NCBI GenBank assembly: GCA_025449435.1
Contig: JANWJO010000109.1
Coordinates: forward strand, 1-58,322
Reading direction: 5' to 3'
DNA: 58,322 nt
Source of the DNA: Chloroflexota bacterium
GTDB taxonomy: Bacteria > Chloroflexota > UBA4733
In this document: positions 34,997 to 43,109 of the stretch, piece by piece
Layout: each line of letters begins with the position of its first letter
How positions within the stretch are numbered: position 1 is the first letter of the stretch
Translations under genes and position numbers: made by a program
Notes under the pieces: model-generated
The model's database searches: none
What the model saw: the letters and a program-made list of their open reading frames with translations, nothing else
What the model was told of the DNA's origin: nothing

Positions 34997-35884
34997 CTAC
35001 ATCATGCCGTGACCGAAAGGGTCCTCGCCAGTCCAGCGCTCGTCGGCTGGCTCTTCTGCCAGTTGGTAACGGCTATCGGTGGACAGCCGGATGCGCTGGT
35101 CAGCGTTGGTGTTGTCGAGTGAGCAGTGCAAGGTAAACATGCCGAAGATCAGCACGTCACCAGGCTGGAACTCGGTAGTGAGCCAGCGACCGCCATAGGT
35201 GCTATGCACCGAACCAGGATCCTTGGTGAGCCACCCACCCACGTAGGGGTTGTGATCCTTGTCGCGATCGACATCCAGCTTGCCGTAGGTCGATAGCAGG
35301 CCCTCGAACTGGTGCGACCCCTCGAGCACTGCGAGGGGGCCATCGCTGAATGGGACGTCGCCCAGTGGCGTCCAGGCCGTGTACAGCCGTTGGGTACCGC
35401 GACCCATATACACCCAGTCGTAATGGCAGCCTGTAGCAGCGCCTGGCCGTACGGTGCGAACCCAAATGTAGGAAAACGGCAGCACCTTACCACTCAGGAG
35501 GCGCTCGAACAAGGAAACGACGTTGCCCGTGTGCAGGAGCTTGGTGATGGCCGGACCACTGCGCAAGTCTTTGGCAAACGCAGTCCGGTCGATCCTGGCT
35601 AGCCCATCATTGCTGCCGGAGTAAACGGCGTCTAAGACAGGGTGTGACTCCTTGAGCAGGCCAACCTTCGCCAGCTTCGCGCACAGTTCCGCGCGCGCGG
35701 CAAGGACCAGTTCGCGATCCAGCGCGCCGCGCAAGAGGAGGTAGCCGTGGTCAAGCAAACTCACCCGCAACTGATCTGCGCTCGACTGCAAGGGTGTGCT
35801 GTCGTATAACTCGCCCACGGGCTGAGCGCCAAAGGAAAAGCCGTGTGACGTCGGCGTAAGTAGGGCCGCTTGCACAGTGTCCAT
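34997..35884 (-). CDS. PhyH family Fe(II)/2-oxoglutarate dioxygenase
   Basis: 295 residues from ATG 35884, preceded by GGAAGGTG. Phytanoyl-CoA dioxygenase-like fold: LDHGYLLLRGALDRELVLAA at the N-terminus, the metal pair His-x-Asp in TGCHYDWVYMGRG, a double-stranded beta-helix body with GPLAVLEGSHQFEG, and the distal His plus 2-oxoglutarate Arg in MFTLHCSLDNTNADQRIRLS. Members hydroxylate small molecules such as fatty acyl-CoAs, ectoine or antibiotic precursors. The substrate is not evident. The start lies 28 bases downstream of the ftsY stop, so it may be read from the ftsY promoter. Confidence 0.88.
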   Translation of the reverse strand: MDTVQAALLTPTSHGFSFGAQPVGELYDSTPLQSSADQLRVSLLDHGYLLLRGALDRELVLAARAELCAKLAKVGLLKESHPVLDAVYSGSNDGLARIDRTAFAKDLRSGPAITKLLHTGNVVSLFERLLSGKVLPFSYIWVRTVRPGAATGCHYDWVYMGRGTQRLYTAWTPLGDVPFSDGPLAVLEGSHQFEGLLSTYGKLDVDRDKDHNPYVGGWLTKDPGSVHSTYGGRWLTTEFQPGDVLIFGMFTLHCSLDNTNADQRIRLSTDSRYQLAEEPADERWTGEDPFGHGMM

Positions 35885-35912
35885 AGCCGTCACCTTCCCG
35901 CTCGTTAACACA

Positions 35913-36854
35913 TCACGCGTTCTTCTGGCTGCCGTCGGTATCGAAGAGCGCCTGCACAAAGGCATCGGCATCGAATGGTTGGAGGTCGTCCACTCGCTCA
36001 CCAGTGCCGATGAACTTGATGGGAGAACGCAATTCCCGGGACACCGCGAACAGCGCTCCTCCCTTCGCCGAGCCATCGAGCTTGGTCACTACGACGCCCG
36101 TGATATCTACGGTATCAGCAAACTTCTTGGCCTGCTGAATGGCGTTCTGTCCAGTGACGGCATCGAGCACGAGCAGCATCTCTTGCGGAGCCGTCGGGTC
36201 GAGTTTCTTGGCGACTCGCTCGACCTTGCGCAACTCTTCCATGAGGTTGTGTTTGGTGTGGATGCGCCCGGCAGTGTCGATGATGCAGTAGGTGCAGCCA
36301 CGCTGCCGAGCCGATTCCATGGCGTCGAACACGACGGCTCCAGGGTCGGCGCCGGGCAGATGGCTGACCACTGGTACGTCAATGCGCGCCCCCCACTGCT
36401 TCAACTGTTCGACGGCGCCCGCGCGAAAGGTGTCGCCGGCGGCGAGGATCACTTTCTCACCTTGCTGCGTCAGCCGGTTGGCCAGCTTGGCAATGAACGT
36501 CGTCTTGCCTACGCCATTGACGCCCACGACCATGACTGTGGTGAGACCTGGTTGGTGTGCCAGTGGTTGTAGCGACGGCCCCAGCAGGCGCTTAAGCTCT
36601 TCTTCGAGTTTCTGCTGGACTTCGCTAGGTGAGCGCATGCGGTCTTCCACCACGCGCCGCTTGAGGTCTTCCAGCAACTCCTCTGCTGTGTCGCCCAGGT
36701 CTGCTTCGATGAGCATCTCTTCGAGTTCAGTCCAGAAGGCGTCGTCGATGCGGTTGGACTGCGCGAACAGGCCGGAGACTCGCGTGAAAAACCCTTCGCG
36801 GGTCTTCTCCAGCGGTCGCTTAAACGGATTGAGTCGGCTGAGAAAGCCGGGCAT
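35913..36854 (-). CDS. ftsY: Signal recognition particle receptor FtsY
   Basis: 313 residues. The N and G domains of the SRP GTPase family are complete: helical N domain with DDAFWTELEEMLIEADLG, G1 VVGVNGVGKTTFIAKLA, DTFRAGAVEQLKQWG (insertion box), G3 DTAGRIHTKHNLMEEL, G4 TKLDGSAKGG, and the C-terminal IKFIGTGERVDDLQPFD. It receives ribosomes with nascent membrane proteins at the SecYEG translocon. The acidic A domain found in E. coli is absent; a short basic N-terminus (FLSRLNPFKRPLEKTREGFF) could act as the membrane-targeting helix. Ffh is not in the window. The ribosome-binding site is weak. Confidence 0.95.
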   Translation of the reverse strand: MPGFLSRLNPFKRPLEKTREGFFTRVSGLFAQSNRIDDAFWTELEEMLIEADLGDTAEELLEDLKRRVVEDRMRSPSEVQQKLEEELKRLLGPSLQPLAHQPGLTTVMVVGVNGVGKTTFIAKLANRLTQQGEKVILAAGDTFRAGAVEQLKQWGARIDVPVVSHLPGADPGAVVFDAMESARQRGCTYCIIDTAGRIHTKHNLMEELRKVERVAKKLDPTAPQEMLLVLDAVTGQNAIQQAKKFADTVDITGVVVTKLDGSAKGGALFAVSRELRSPIKFIGTGERVDDLQPFDADAFVQALFDTDGSQKNA

Positions 36855-36973
36855 GATGGCATCGCTTCTTCAACGCCTTATGGTCGCGCCGGCTTCACAA
36901 GGCAAGTTAGCGGGTGCTCAATGGCCCTGGCCAGTGGTTACGGCGCCCGCGACAGATCGCAATTCGTTCGAGG

Positions 36974-36982
36974 CAGTATACC
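36974..36982 (-). promoter_or_regulatory. Possible -10 element of ftsY
   Basis: Read on the minus strand this is GGTATACTG, with TATACT at 36980-36975, about 120 bases ahead of ftsY. It equals the motif ahead of yqeY. The rest of 36855-37081 shows no gene or RNA. Confidence 0.3.
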
Positions 36983-37081
36983 TGTGCTCACGACCACGCT
37001 TGTCTACACACCAATACTGGCAGCCTGGTGAGTGCCAGACCGCCAGATGTCTCGTCGGTGACTACCGCCTGGAGCCAACCC

Positions 37082-37522
37082 TTAGTAGATGAACGACACG
37101 CCCCAACCCGTGTGGGTCCAGCGATAGGTTACATGCCCCCAGTAGGGGAAGTTCATCTCACTCACTTGGAACCAGCCGTTGTAGCCGATGGCGCGTACAT
37201 ATGCCACGTGCCCGTACCAGCCGGCTCCGCGCACGCCAGGTTGGAATACCACAATGGAACCGCGACTCGGATAGTAACCCTCGGTCCAGCCGCTCCACCG
37301 CGCCTCATAGGCCCAGTGCCAAGCGTTTCCCCACACGCTGCCAGACAGGTCGGGCCGCTCGTGCATGGCCCACCAAGTGCACTGACCATACGGGAAGTAG
37401 TTCCAGCCGGCTTCTGCGGGCTTCGCCGGTGTGAGCACTGCCAGCAGCGTGAGGGCCAGCGCGGCCGTGATGAACCATTTTCGCAACGCCAATACCCTCC
37501 CCGTAGACGCAGACCACATCAA
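37082..37522 (-). CDS. Secreted CHAP-domain cysteine amidase
   Basis: 146 residues. A signal peptide is clear (basic start ALRKW, hydrophobic FITAALALTLLAVLT, cleavage near PAEAG), so the mature protein of about 107 residues is essentially one CHAP domain. Catalytic residues are C48 in PYGQCTWWAMHERPD and H105 in GWYGHVAYVRAIG; SRGSIVVFQPG and QVSEMNFPYWGH complete the fold. CHAP enzymes cut peptide bonds in peptidoglycan, either for growth or against other cells. The presence of a minimal secreted form fits a cell wall directly exposed outside. The start codon is not certain, as an in-frame TTG further on would also leave the signal peptide. Confidence 0.85.
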   Translation of the reverse strand: MMWSASTGRVLALRKWFITAALALTLLAVLTPAKPAEAGWNYFPYGQCTWWAMHERPDLSGSVWGNAWHWAYEARWSGWTEGYYPSRGSIVVFQPGVRGAGWYGHVAYVRAIGYNGWFQVSEMNFPYWGHVTYRWTHTGWGVSFIY

Positions 37523-37755
37523 CCTGTTCGGCTTAACGTGAAACTATCCTAAGTGCCTTGCTTGACATTTCGTTCGTGCAGTAGCCCTAAAGTCCTAAGA
37601 TGCGGCCGGGTGTGACGGGCCGGAACAGCCACCTTGCGTACGGTGATGGTGAGGGGCCGGAAAGCGAGCCTCGACAGCATTCGCGCTCGTCTATGTATGG
37701 GCATGGTTAAATGAAGTGATTGTGCCCACAATACCCGACCAGATGATCGAGCCGC

Positions 37756-38631
37756 TCAGCTGGCCGGTCGCTGGTCGGTGCACACTTGCACCGGTCGCCG
37801 TTCGATGGTCTCACATGGAATGGCCAGATAGCCTAAGCGCTGTGCAATTCGTAGCAGCGACTGTTGCTTCCTCAAGGTGCCCGCAAGCATGAAGACGGTG
37901 GGACCGCTTCCTGTGAGGTAGGAAACGAGCCCAGCGGTAGCAAGCGCCGCTCGCATGCCGGCAAGTGCTGCGCACGACCGTTCCGCTGGCCCCATGAGCG
38001 AATTCACCAACAGCTTGGCATCTAGTCTCTGCCGTTGCCAGAGTTGTGCGACCAGCTGGATCGTGCGTGAGCCGTTGCCCCATTCATCCGGCTGGAGTGC
38101 GCGAAACACCGGCACGGTCTCCAACGGCACTCGCGGGTTGCACAGCACCAGCCGCTGACGTACCAGTGACGGCAGGGGCGTGAGACGTACGCCGCGACCC
38201 TCCGCTAGCGCCGTCGCGCTGCCAAGGAAGAATGGCACATCCGAACCAAGCGACGCCCCGATAGTGGCGAGGTCATGTACGGGCAGGTGCCACAGCCGGC
38301 TGAGCGCCAGCAACGCCGCTGCAGCGTCCGCACTGCCGCCGCCCAGCCCCGCGGCAACTGGAATGTGCTTGCGCAAATGGATCTTGGCGCCTAGCGAAAC
38401 TCCGTACGCCTTTCGCAGGGCACGGGCAGCACGCAGCACCAAGTTGTCGCCCAGATCAACGGCTGGCGTTACTGTGAGCGTAAGGTCAGGCGCCTCCTCG
38501 AACGTTAATTGGTCGTGCAGGCTAATGGCCTGCATCACGGAAACGAGTTCGTGGTAGCCGTGTGCGCGACGACCTAGCACCTCCAACGACAGGTTGACCT
38601 TGGCGTGGGCGGTCGCGTGAAGTTGTCTCAG
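37756..38631 (-). CDS. ispE: 4-diphosphocytidyl-2-C-methyl-D-erythritol kinase
   Basis: About 291 residues. The GHMP kinase of the MEP isoprenoid pathway phosphorylates CDP-methylerythritol. The family start [20 protein letters not shown], the ATP loop [37 protein letters not shown] and the C-terminal [14 protein letters not shown] are all present. No ATG, GTG or TTG lies upstream of the AKVNL motif. I use CTG 38631, which overlaps the moxR stop (CTGA) and has GGGAG about 10 bases upstream. The TTG at 38586 would cut into the conserved N-terminus. The start therefore remains open. Confidence 0.85.
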   Translation of the reverse strand: MRQLHATAHAKVNLSLEVLGRRAHGYHELVSVMQAISLHDQLTFEEAPDLTLTVTPAVDLGDNLVLRAARALRKAYGVSLGAKIHLRKHIPVAAGLGGGSADAAAALLALSRLWHLPVHDLATIGASLGSDVPFFLGSATALAEGRGVRLTPLPSLVRQRLVLCNPRVPLETVPVFRALQPDEWGNGSRTIQLVAQLWQRQRLDAKLLVNSLMGPAERSCAALAGMRAALATAGLVSYLTGSGPTVFMLAGTLRKQQSLLRIAQRLGYLAIPCETIERRPVQVCTDQRPAS

Positions 38632-39587
38632 CGGACTCGTTCTCCCGGACGCGCGCCGGGTACCGGAAGCGCGCTCAAAACTTCCTTGACGATGTCCCGT
38701 GGGGCGACGTTACGTATACGCGCTGCTGGGTTGATGATCAGCCGGTGGGCCAGTGTCACCTCGGCCAGCGCCTTAACATCGTCGGGAATCACGAAATCCC
38801 GGCCTTGAATGGCCGCGCGTGCCTGGCTGGCCCTGAACAGCGCCAGCGAGCCGCGCGGACTAGCGCCCAGGTAGATGTCCTGGTGACTCCGAGTGGCGGT
38901 GGTCACGTCTACTATGTATTGCTTGACCAGCGGATCGACGTAGGTGGTACGCACCTGTTCCTGCAACTTGGCCAGTTGCTCGTCACTGATCACCGCTTCT
39001 AACGTTGTGAGCGGGTGCGCCACCTGCTGCCGCTCCAGGATCGCTACTTCGTCGCGTGGCGACGGGTAGCCGAGCCGGATCGACATGAGGAACCGGTCGA
39101 GCTGTGCTTCCGGCAGCGGGAACGTGCCCTCATATTCGATAGGATTCTGCGTCGCGAGCACCATGAACGGCACCGGCAATAAATGCGTCAGACCCTCAAC
39201 TGTGATCTGGCTCTCTTCCATGGCTTCGAGCAAGGCGGATTGTGTCTTGGGGGTCGCGCGGTTGATTTCGTCCGCCAGAATGACCTGGCCCATGATCGGA
39301 CCCGGCCGGAAGTCAAAGTCCTGTGTCTTCTGATTGTAAATCGATACGCCGGTCACGTCGCTGGGAAGCAGATCGGGCGTGAACTGAATTCGCCGGAACG
39401 TGCAGCCAATGGACGTAGCGAAGGACCGAGCCAGCACCGTTTTACCAACTCCTGGCACATCCTCGATGAGGGTGTGGCCCCGGCAGAGAATGGAGATCAA
39501 GGTGAGCTCCACGACATCGCGCTTGCCCACCATGACTTTCTCGACGTTGTCAATCACCAGTTGCGCTACTGGGCGAAGGTCGGGCAT
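38628..39587 (-). CDS. MoxR family AAA+ ATPase
   Basis: 319 residues from ATG 39587. Walker A is [16 protein letters not shown] (residues 42-57), Walker B and the MoxR hallmark are in [22 protein letters not shown], sensor 1 in [20 protein letters not shown], and the Arg finger in [27 protein letters not shown] is the sensor-2 helix. MoxR ATPases act as chaperones that insert metals or assemble complexes, usually with VWA or DUF58 proteins encoded next door. None is present here; instead ispE overlaps its 3' end and ybeY lies 101 bases upstream. A TACAAT -10 candidate sits at 39640-39635 on the minus strand. Confidence 0.92.
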   Translation of the reverse strand: MPDLRPVAQLVIDNVEKVMVGKRDVVELTLISILCRGHTLIEDVPGVGKTVLARSFATSIGCTFRRIQFTPDLLPSDVTGVSIYNQKTQDFDFRPGPIMGQVILADEINRATPKTQSALLEAMEESQITVEGLTHLLPVPFMVLATQNPIEYEGTFPLPEAQLDRFLMSIRLGYPSPRDEVAILERQQVAHPLTTLEAVISDEQLAKLQEQVRTTYVDPLVKQYIVDVTTATRSHQDIYLGASPRGSLALFRASQARAAIQGRDFVIPDDVKALAEVTLAHRLIINPAARIRNVAPRDIVKEVLSALPVPGARPGERVR

Positions 39588-39688
39588 GGTCGCTCTCTTT
39601 CTGCGGGTATATGTGTTTGAGCGTCGTGAAGTGTATTGTAGCGGCAGGCCATTGCGGTTATGTGAACGCCGCATCACCGCTAGGTCCA

Positions 39689-40204
39689 CTACCGTGTGAG
39701 CCCCAGAGCTGCCATAACCTTCTCTTCGTGTGAGCGCATAACGGTCTGGTCCTCAGGCCGCTCGTGGTCAAAACCCAACAGGTGGAGCACGCCGTGGGTC
39801 GTGAGATACGCCATCTCGCGCTGCAGCGAATGGCCATACTCCGAGGCTTGTTCCCGCGCAATCTCGATACAAATAGCTATGTCACCCAAGTAAACCGCCC
39901 GGCCGGTTGCCAGGTCTCGCTGCAAGTGGTCGCTCCCTGGAAACGACAGCACATCGGTCGGACTGTCAACCTGCCGAAAGTCATTGTTAAGTTTTCGGAT
40001 GGATGCAGGCGTCACGAGTGACACACTCAAGGTCGCATCAACGGTGAGATGTAGCAAAGCAACTGTTGCCCTAGCGGCTTGCTGGATGAGCCGGGCACTC
40101 ACCCCAGCCTGATGTTGTGACGAGACGACCACGCGTACCGTGTACTGGCGAGGCGTGACTAGGCCAACCACCGGCGGGCGTTGCCGCTTCGGCCTAGCCG
40201 GCAT
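39689..40204 (-). CDS. ybeY: Endoribonuclease YbeY (rRNA maturation factor)
   Basis: 171 residues. The zinc site His-x3-His-x5-His is intact in [13 protein letters not shown] (H137, H141, H147), along with [17 protein letters not shown] and [12 protein letters not shown]. YbeY is a single-strand endonuclease for 16S rRNA 3' end maturation and ribosome quality control. A basic N-terminal extension of about 20 residues is not seen in short bacterial forms. The start overlaps the end of pgpH by 11 bases; the same pgpH-ybeY order is common in Firmicutes, where phoH also joins, but no phoH is seen here. Confidence 0.93.
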   Translation of the reverse strand: MPARPKRQRPPVVGLVTPRQYTVRVVVSSQHQAGVSARLIQQAARATVALLHLTVDATLSVSLVTPASIRKLNNDFRQVDSPTDVLSFPGSDHLQRDLATGRAVYLGDIAICIEIAREQASEYGHSLQREMAYLTTHGVLHLLGFDHERPEDQTVMRSHEEKVMAALGLTR

Positions 40205-42311
40205 CGCTCACGGCTGGCGTCCGCTGGTAATCGATGCGGGTGTGGTAGACGCCGCTGAGGACCACCAGGAACGCTTCCTTGATGTGCGCTAGGTCGCGTA
40301 ACGTCAGGTCGCACTCCTCGAGTTCGCCTTGGTCGATGCGCTCGTCCACAATGCGTGCGATGATCTTGGCAATATCAACGGAGGTATGCGACTTAGCAGC
40401 GCGCGTCGCCGCTTCCGTCGCGTCGGCCAGCATGATGATGGCTGCCTCGCGGCTGCTGGGTCGCGGACCAGGATAGCGAAATCGATGTTCATCGGGTGGC
40501 GTGCCGCCCAACTGGACCGCACGCTCGTAAAACACGCCGATGCGCAACAGTCCGTGATGTTGCGCGATGATGTCCAGGATGCGCTTGGGCAGGTGATTTT
40601 GCTTTCCCAAGCGAATGCCATTCGTCACGTGGTCCGCGATGCGACGGGCGCTCTCCTCAGGCAGCAGGGTCTCGTGGATATTGGGTTGGTCCAGCTGATT
40701 CTCGATGAAGTATTCAGGGTGGAGCACTTTACCGATGTCGTGGTAGTACGACCCGACCCGCGCCAGCAGCGCGTCGGCATCGATGGCGTCGGCGGCGCGC
40801 TCCGCGAGGTTGCTCACAATAATTGAGTGGTGATAGGTACCTGGCGCTCCCAACAACAGCTGTCTTAACAGTGGCTGGTTCGGCCGCGACAATTCCATCA
40901 ACTGTAGCGAAGTAGTAATGCCAAACATAAAGCCCAACAGCCCAAACGCGCCGACGGTCAGCATGGCGCTCAGGGCACCATTGGCAACGCTCTGCAGCGC
41001 CAACACCAAGATGGCATTGGTCGACTGTTGTTCATCGAGGAGCAAGAATGCCGAACCGACGGCCAGGTTAGCGGCTACCACTGCCAAGCCCGCGATCACG
41101 AAGCCCGACAGCCGCTCAATGTGCCACATGGCCAGAATGCCAACCAACCCATCGAGCAGCATCAGGGTGCCCGTTTCGAAGCCGCCGCCGGACACGTACG
41201 CGACGAACGCGGCGAGGATGCCCGTGAGCAGGATGGCCAGATTTGTGTCGAGCAGCACGGCTACCAGCATGGAAATAACCGCCATCGGGAACAAAGCGAT
41301 GGCGCCTGGGACCACGTTGCCCAGCAGCCGGGCGGACAGCGCTGTCACCAGGATCAACATACCAATCAGCGACAGCGCTTTGGAGTGACGCCAAATGGCG
41401 GGTTGGGCGCGCCACAGATAGACAAACAGCGGCAGGAGCAGGCCCACGACCAGCAGACCCGTGCCACCAAACAGCGCGCTGTTGAGTGGCTCGCGCAACA
41501 TGCCGGCTGCCTTCAACTCCTCTATCGTTTGCGCAGTGATCGGTGATCCCTTGCTGACGATCGTATCGCCACGGTTTATGTGCATGCGCACGGGCACCGC
41601 TTGCTGCACTGCCTGCGCTACGGCCTGCGCCGTGAGGTCCGGGTCAGGAAAGCTATTCGGCCGCGTATAGCTGACGATCAGTTGGGCGGCGACAGCGGTC
41701 TGATCTTGAGTCCAGTCGCTCGGCAGGGCGGAGACCAAGCTCTGTTGTGTCGACACTAAGCTCTCTGGGCGAATTTGCAGTGTGCTCGCTTGGTCGAGGG
41801 TGCGCAACACCGTGTCGCGCACCGTGGCGAACTCGGTGTCCGACAGCAGCAGGACGTCTGCCGTGGTCGTTGCCGTCACAATACCGCTGCCAGCTCGCAT
41901 CACGGCGCTGGCCTTGGCTGCCTCATCCAGCGAGTCGTCGCTGCGCGTCGCTTGCATACTCGTCAATAAGTCCGCGGCGTTTTTGCGGGTCGCCTGCCCG
42001 ATACCGGCGTCGTAGCGGTACAGGGTCCCAACGCTCTGGCCAAGCTGATCGCGCTCCGATTGGGTGAGGACGGCACTGACGTAATCCACGGACCGCGACG
42101 ACACGATATTGCTCGATGCCACCGACCCCAGAGTGACTGACACCTGCCCCGGCCACCAGGGCGCTTCCAGCGCGAAGGTGAGCGCGACCGACAGTAGGCA
42201 GAACATGATGATCGGCCAGAAATGGTCGAATACGCCGGGATGGGACTCGCGCCGGCGTACACGTGGGCCCGCCACGTGACGGATCACAGCCGGCTTGGCG
42301 CTGATCGACAT
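40194..42311 (-). CDS. 7TM-HD family protein, PgpH-type cyclic di-AMP phosphodiesterase
   Basis: 705 residues. An N-terminal membrane helix (about 33-52) leads to a large extracytoplasmic 7TMR-HDED region (to about 295), then seven membrane helices (about 298-470), then a cytoplasmic HD domain. HD metal ligands are in GTYHHSIIVSNLAERA and VGSYYHDIGKVLHPEYFIEN, with IAQHHG and MLADATEAATRAAK further on. In Listeria and Bacillus PgpH breaks cyclic di-AMP to pApA and so controls potassium and osmolyte uptake. No diadenylate cyclase gene is in the window. It sits 7 bases after yqeY and overlaps ybeY, so yqeY-pgpH-ybeY are probably one operon. Confidence 0.9.
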   Translation of the reverse strand: MSISAKPAVIRHVAGPRVRRRESHPGVFDHFWPIIMFCLLSVALTFALEAPWWPGQVSVTLGSVASSNIVSSRSVDYVSAVLTQSERDQLGQSVGTLYRYDAGIGQATRKNAADLLTSMQATRSDDSLDEAAKASAVMRAGSGIVTATTTADVLLLSDTEFATVRDTVLRTLDQASTLQIRPESLVSTQQSLVSALPSDWTQDQTAVAAQLIVSYTRPNSFPDPDLTAQAVAQAVQQAVPVRMHINRGDTIVSKGSPITAQTIEELKAAGMLREPLNSALFGGTGLLVVGLLLPLFVYLWRAQPAIWRHSKALSLIGMLILVTALSARLLGNVVPGAIALFPMAVISMLVAVLLDTNLAILLTGILAAFVAYVSGGGFETGTLMLLDGLVGILAMWHIERLSGFVIAGLAVVAANLAVGSAFLLLDEQQSTNAILVLALQSVANGALSAMLTVGAFGLLGFMFGITTSLQLMELSRPNQPLLRQLLLGAPGTYHHSIIVSNLAERAADAIDADALLARVGSYYHDIGKVLHPEYFIENQLDQPNIHETLLPEESARRIADHVTNGIRLGKQNHLPKRILDIIAQHHGLLRIGVFYERAVQLGGTPPDEHRFRYPGPRPSSREAAIIMLADATEAATRAAKSHTSVDIAKIIARIVDERIDQGELEECDLTLRDLAHIKEAFLVVLSGVYHTRIDYQRTPAVSDAG

Positions 42312-42318
42312 GCCCGGC

Positions 42319-42777
42319 CTATCTTCCGCCGCGGAGCAGAGCGCCCGCGACGTCGGATGCTACCCGCCCATCAGCGCTATCACCCAAGCGCTTCATCAGC
42401 GCCGGCATCACTCTTCGCATGTCGGCAGGACTCGTTGCCCCTAATTCGTCGATGACGGAGCGGGCAACCTGCTCAATGGCGGCGCGATCGAGTTGCTTGG
42501 GAAGATACGACACGATAACGTCTAGGTCAGCCCGCTCCTTGGCAACCAAATCGGCACGCGAGGCGGCAGCAAACTGGTCGATGGCATCCTGACGCTGGCG
42601 CGCTTGCTTGCGAATGACATCAAGGAGTTCGTCATCGGTCAGCGGCCTACCCAATTCGATCTCACGGTTATGCGCCACCGAACGCACAAACCGGATGGCA
42701 CTGACACGGGCATCCTGTTTCGCCTTCATGGCGGTCTTCATATCGTCGACCAGACGGGCATCCAAGGTGCTTGCCAT
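42319..42777 (-). CDS. GatB/YqeY domain-containing protein
   Basis: 152 residues, the usual length of free-standing YqeY. The helical family pattern is DDMKTAMKAKQDARVSAIRF, GRPLTDDELLDVIRKQARQR, ERADLDVIVSYLPKQLD, and the C-terminal ADMRRVMPALMKRLGDSADG, GRVASDVAGALLRG. The domain is the tRNA-binding tail module of GatB. The free form is thought to act on or with tRNA, but its role is unproven. It is the first gene of the yqeY-pgpH-ybeY block. The ribosome-binding site is poor (AAAGGAA about 13 bases upstream). Confidence 0.92.
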   Translation of the reverse strand: MASTLDARLVDDMKTAMKAKQDARVSAIRFVRSVAHNREIELGRPLTDDELLDVIRKQARQRQDAIDQFAAASRADLVAKERADLDVIVSYLPKQLDRAAIEQVARSVIDELGATSPADMRRVMPALMKRLGDSADGRVASDVAGALLRGGR

Positions 42778-42911
42778 TGACGGGCGAGGTTCCTTTCCGG
42801 GAACGTGTCATCAGAGTCCTGAGCGTGCCAGCGTAGCGCGCAGCTACCTGTTGATTGTCTATCGTAGGTGTTGCTGCATCGTGTCATTCCACCCGAGCAG
42901 TGCCGGTTATG

Positions 42912-42920
42912 CAGTATACC
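42912..42920 (-). promoter_or_regulatory. Possible -10 element of yqeY-pgpH-ybeY
   Basis: GGTATACTG on the minus strand with TATACT at 42918-42913, about 135 bases ahead of the yqeY start. The same nine bases stand ahead of ftsY. No -35 match is clear. Confidence 0.35.
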
Positions 42921-43004
42921 GACATCCAGAAGCGCATATTTCTTGGGTAGCCAAGAAGTAGAGCGCCGCTCCATCGAGAGTTAACGCACCTACACCGGCT
43001 CAGG

Positions 43005-43033
43005 TTGACGCTCTTCATCTGCAGTGCTACGGT
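43005..43033 (+). promoter_or_regulatory. Probable promoter of the adaptor-permease-ATPase operon
   Basis: TTGACG (43005-43010), a 17-base spacer and TACGGT (43028-43033). The leader would be about 70 bases to the TTG start at 43110. Confidence 0.5.
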
Positions 43034-43109
43034 TTCGCCAGTATCGTACGATGCTAGGAGAGGTAGTGCGTCCAGAAACGGACGCCGCACGTCTTTCAGG
43101 AGGCTCACC

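Larger units (their letters stand above)
42778..43109. other. Divergent intergenic region between yqeY and the adaptor gene
   Basis: 332 bases without a gene. It carries a minus-strand GGTATACTG (42920-42912) for yqeY and a plus-strand promoter at 43005-43033 for the ABC system. No RNA gene, repeat copy or conserved reading frame is seen. Confidence 0.5.

Noticed and set aside
36855..37081. Possible tRNA or small RNA gene between ftsY and the CHAP gene
   Set aside because: I could not fold a cloverleaf; no TTCGA-type T-loop with matching stems was found.
37523..37755. TTGACA at 37562-37567 as a promoter
   Set aside because: No acceptable -10 lies 16-18 bases downstream, and no plus-strand gene follows.
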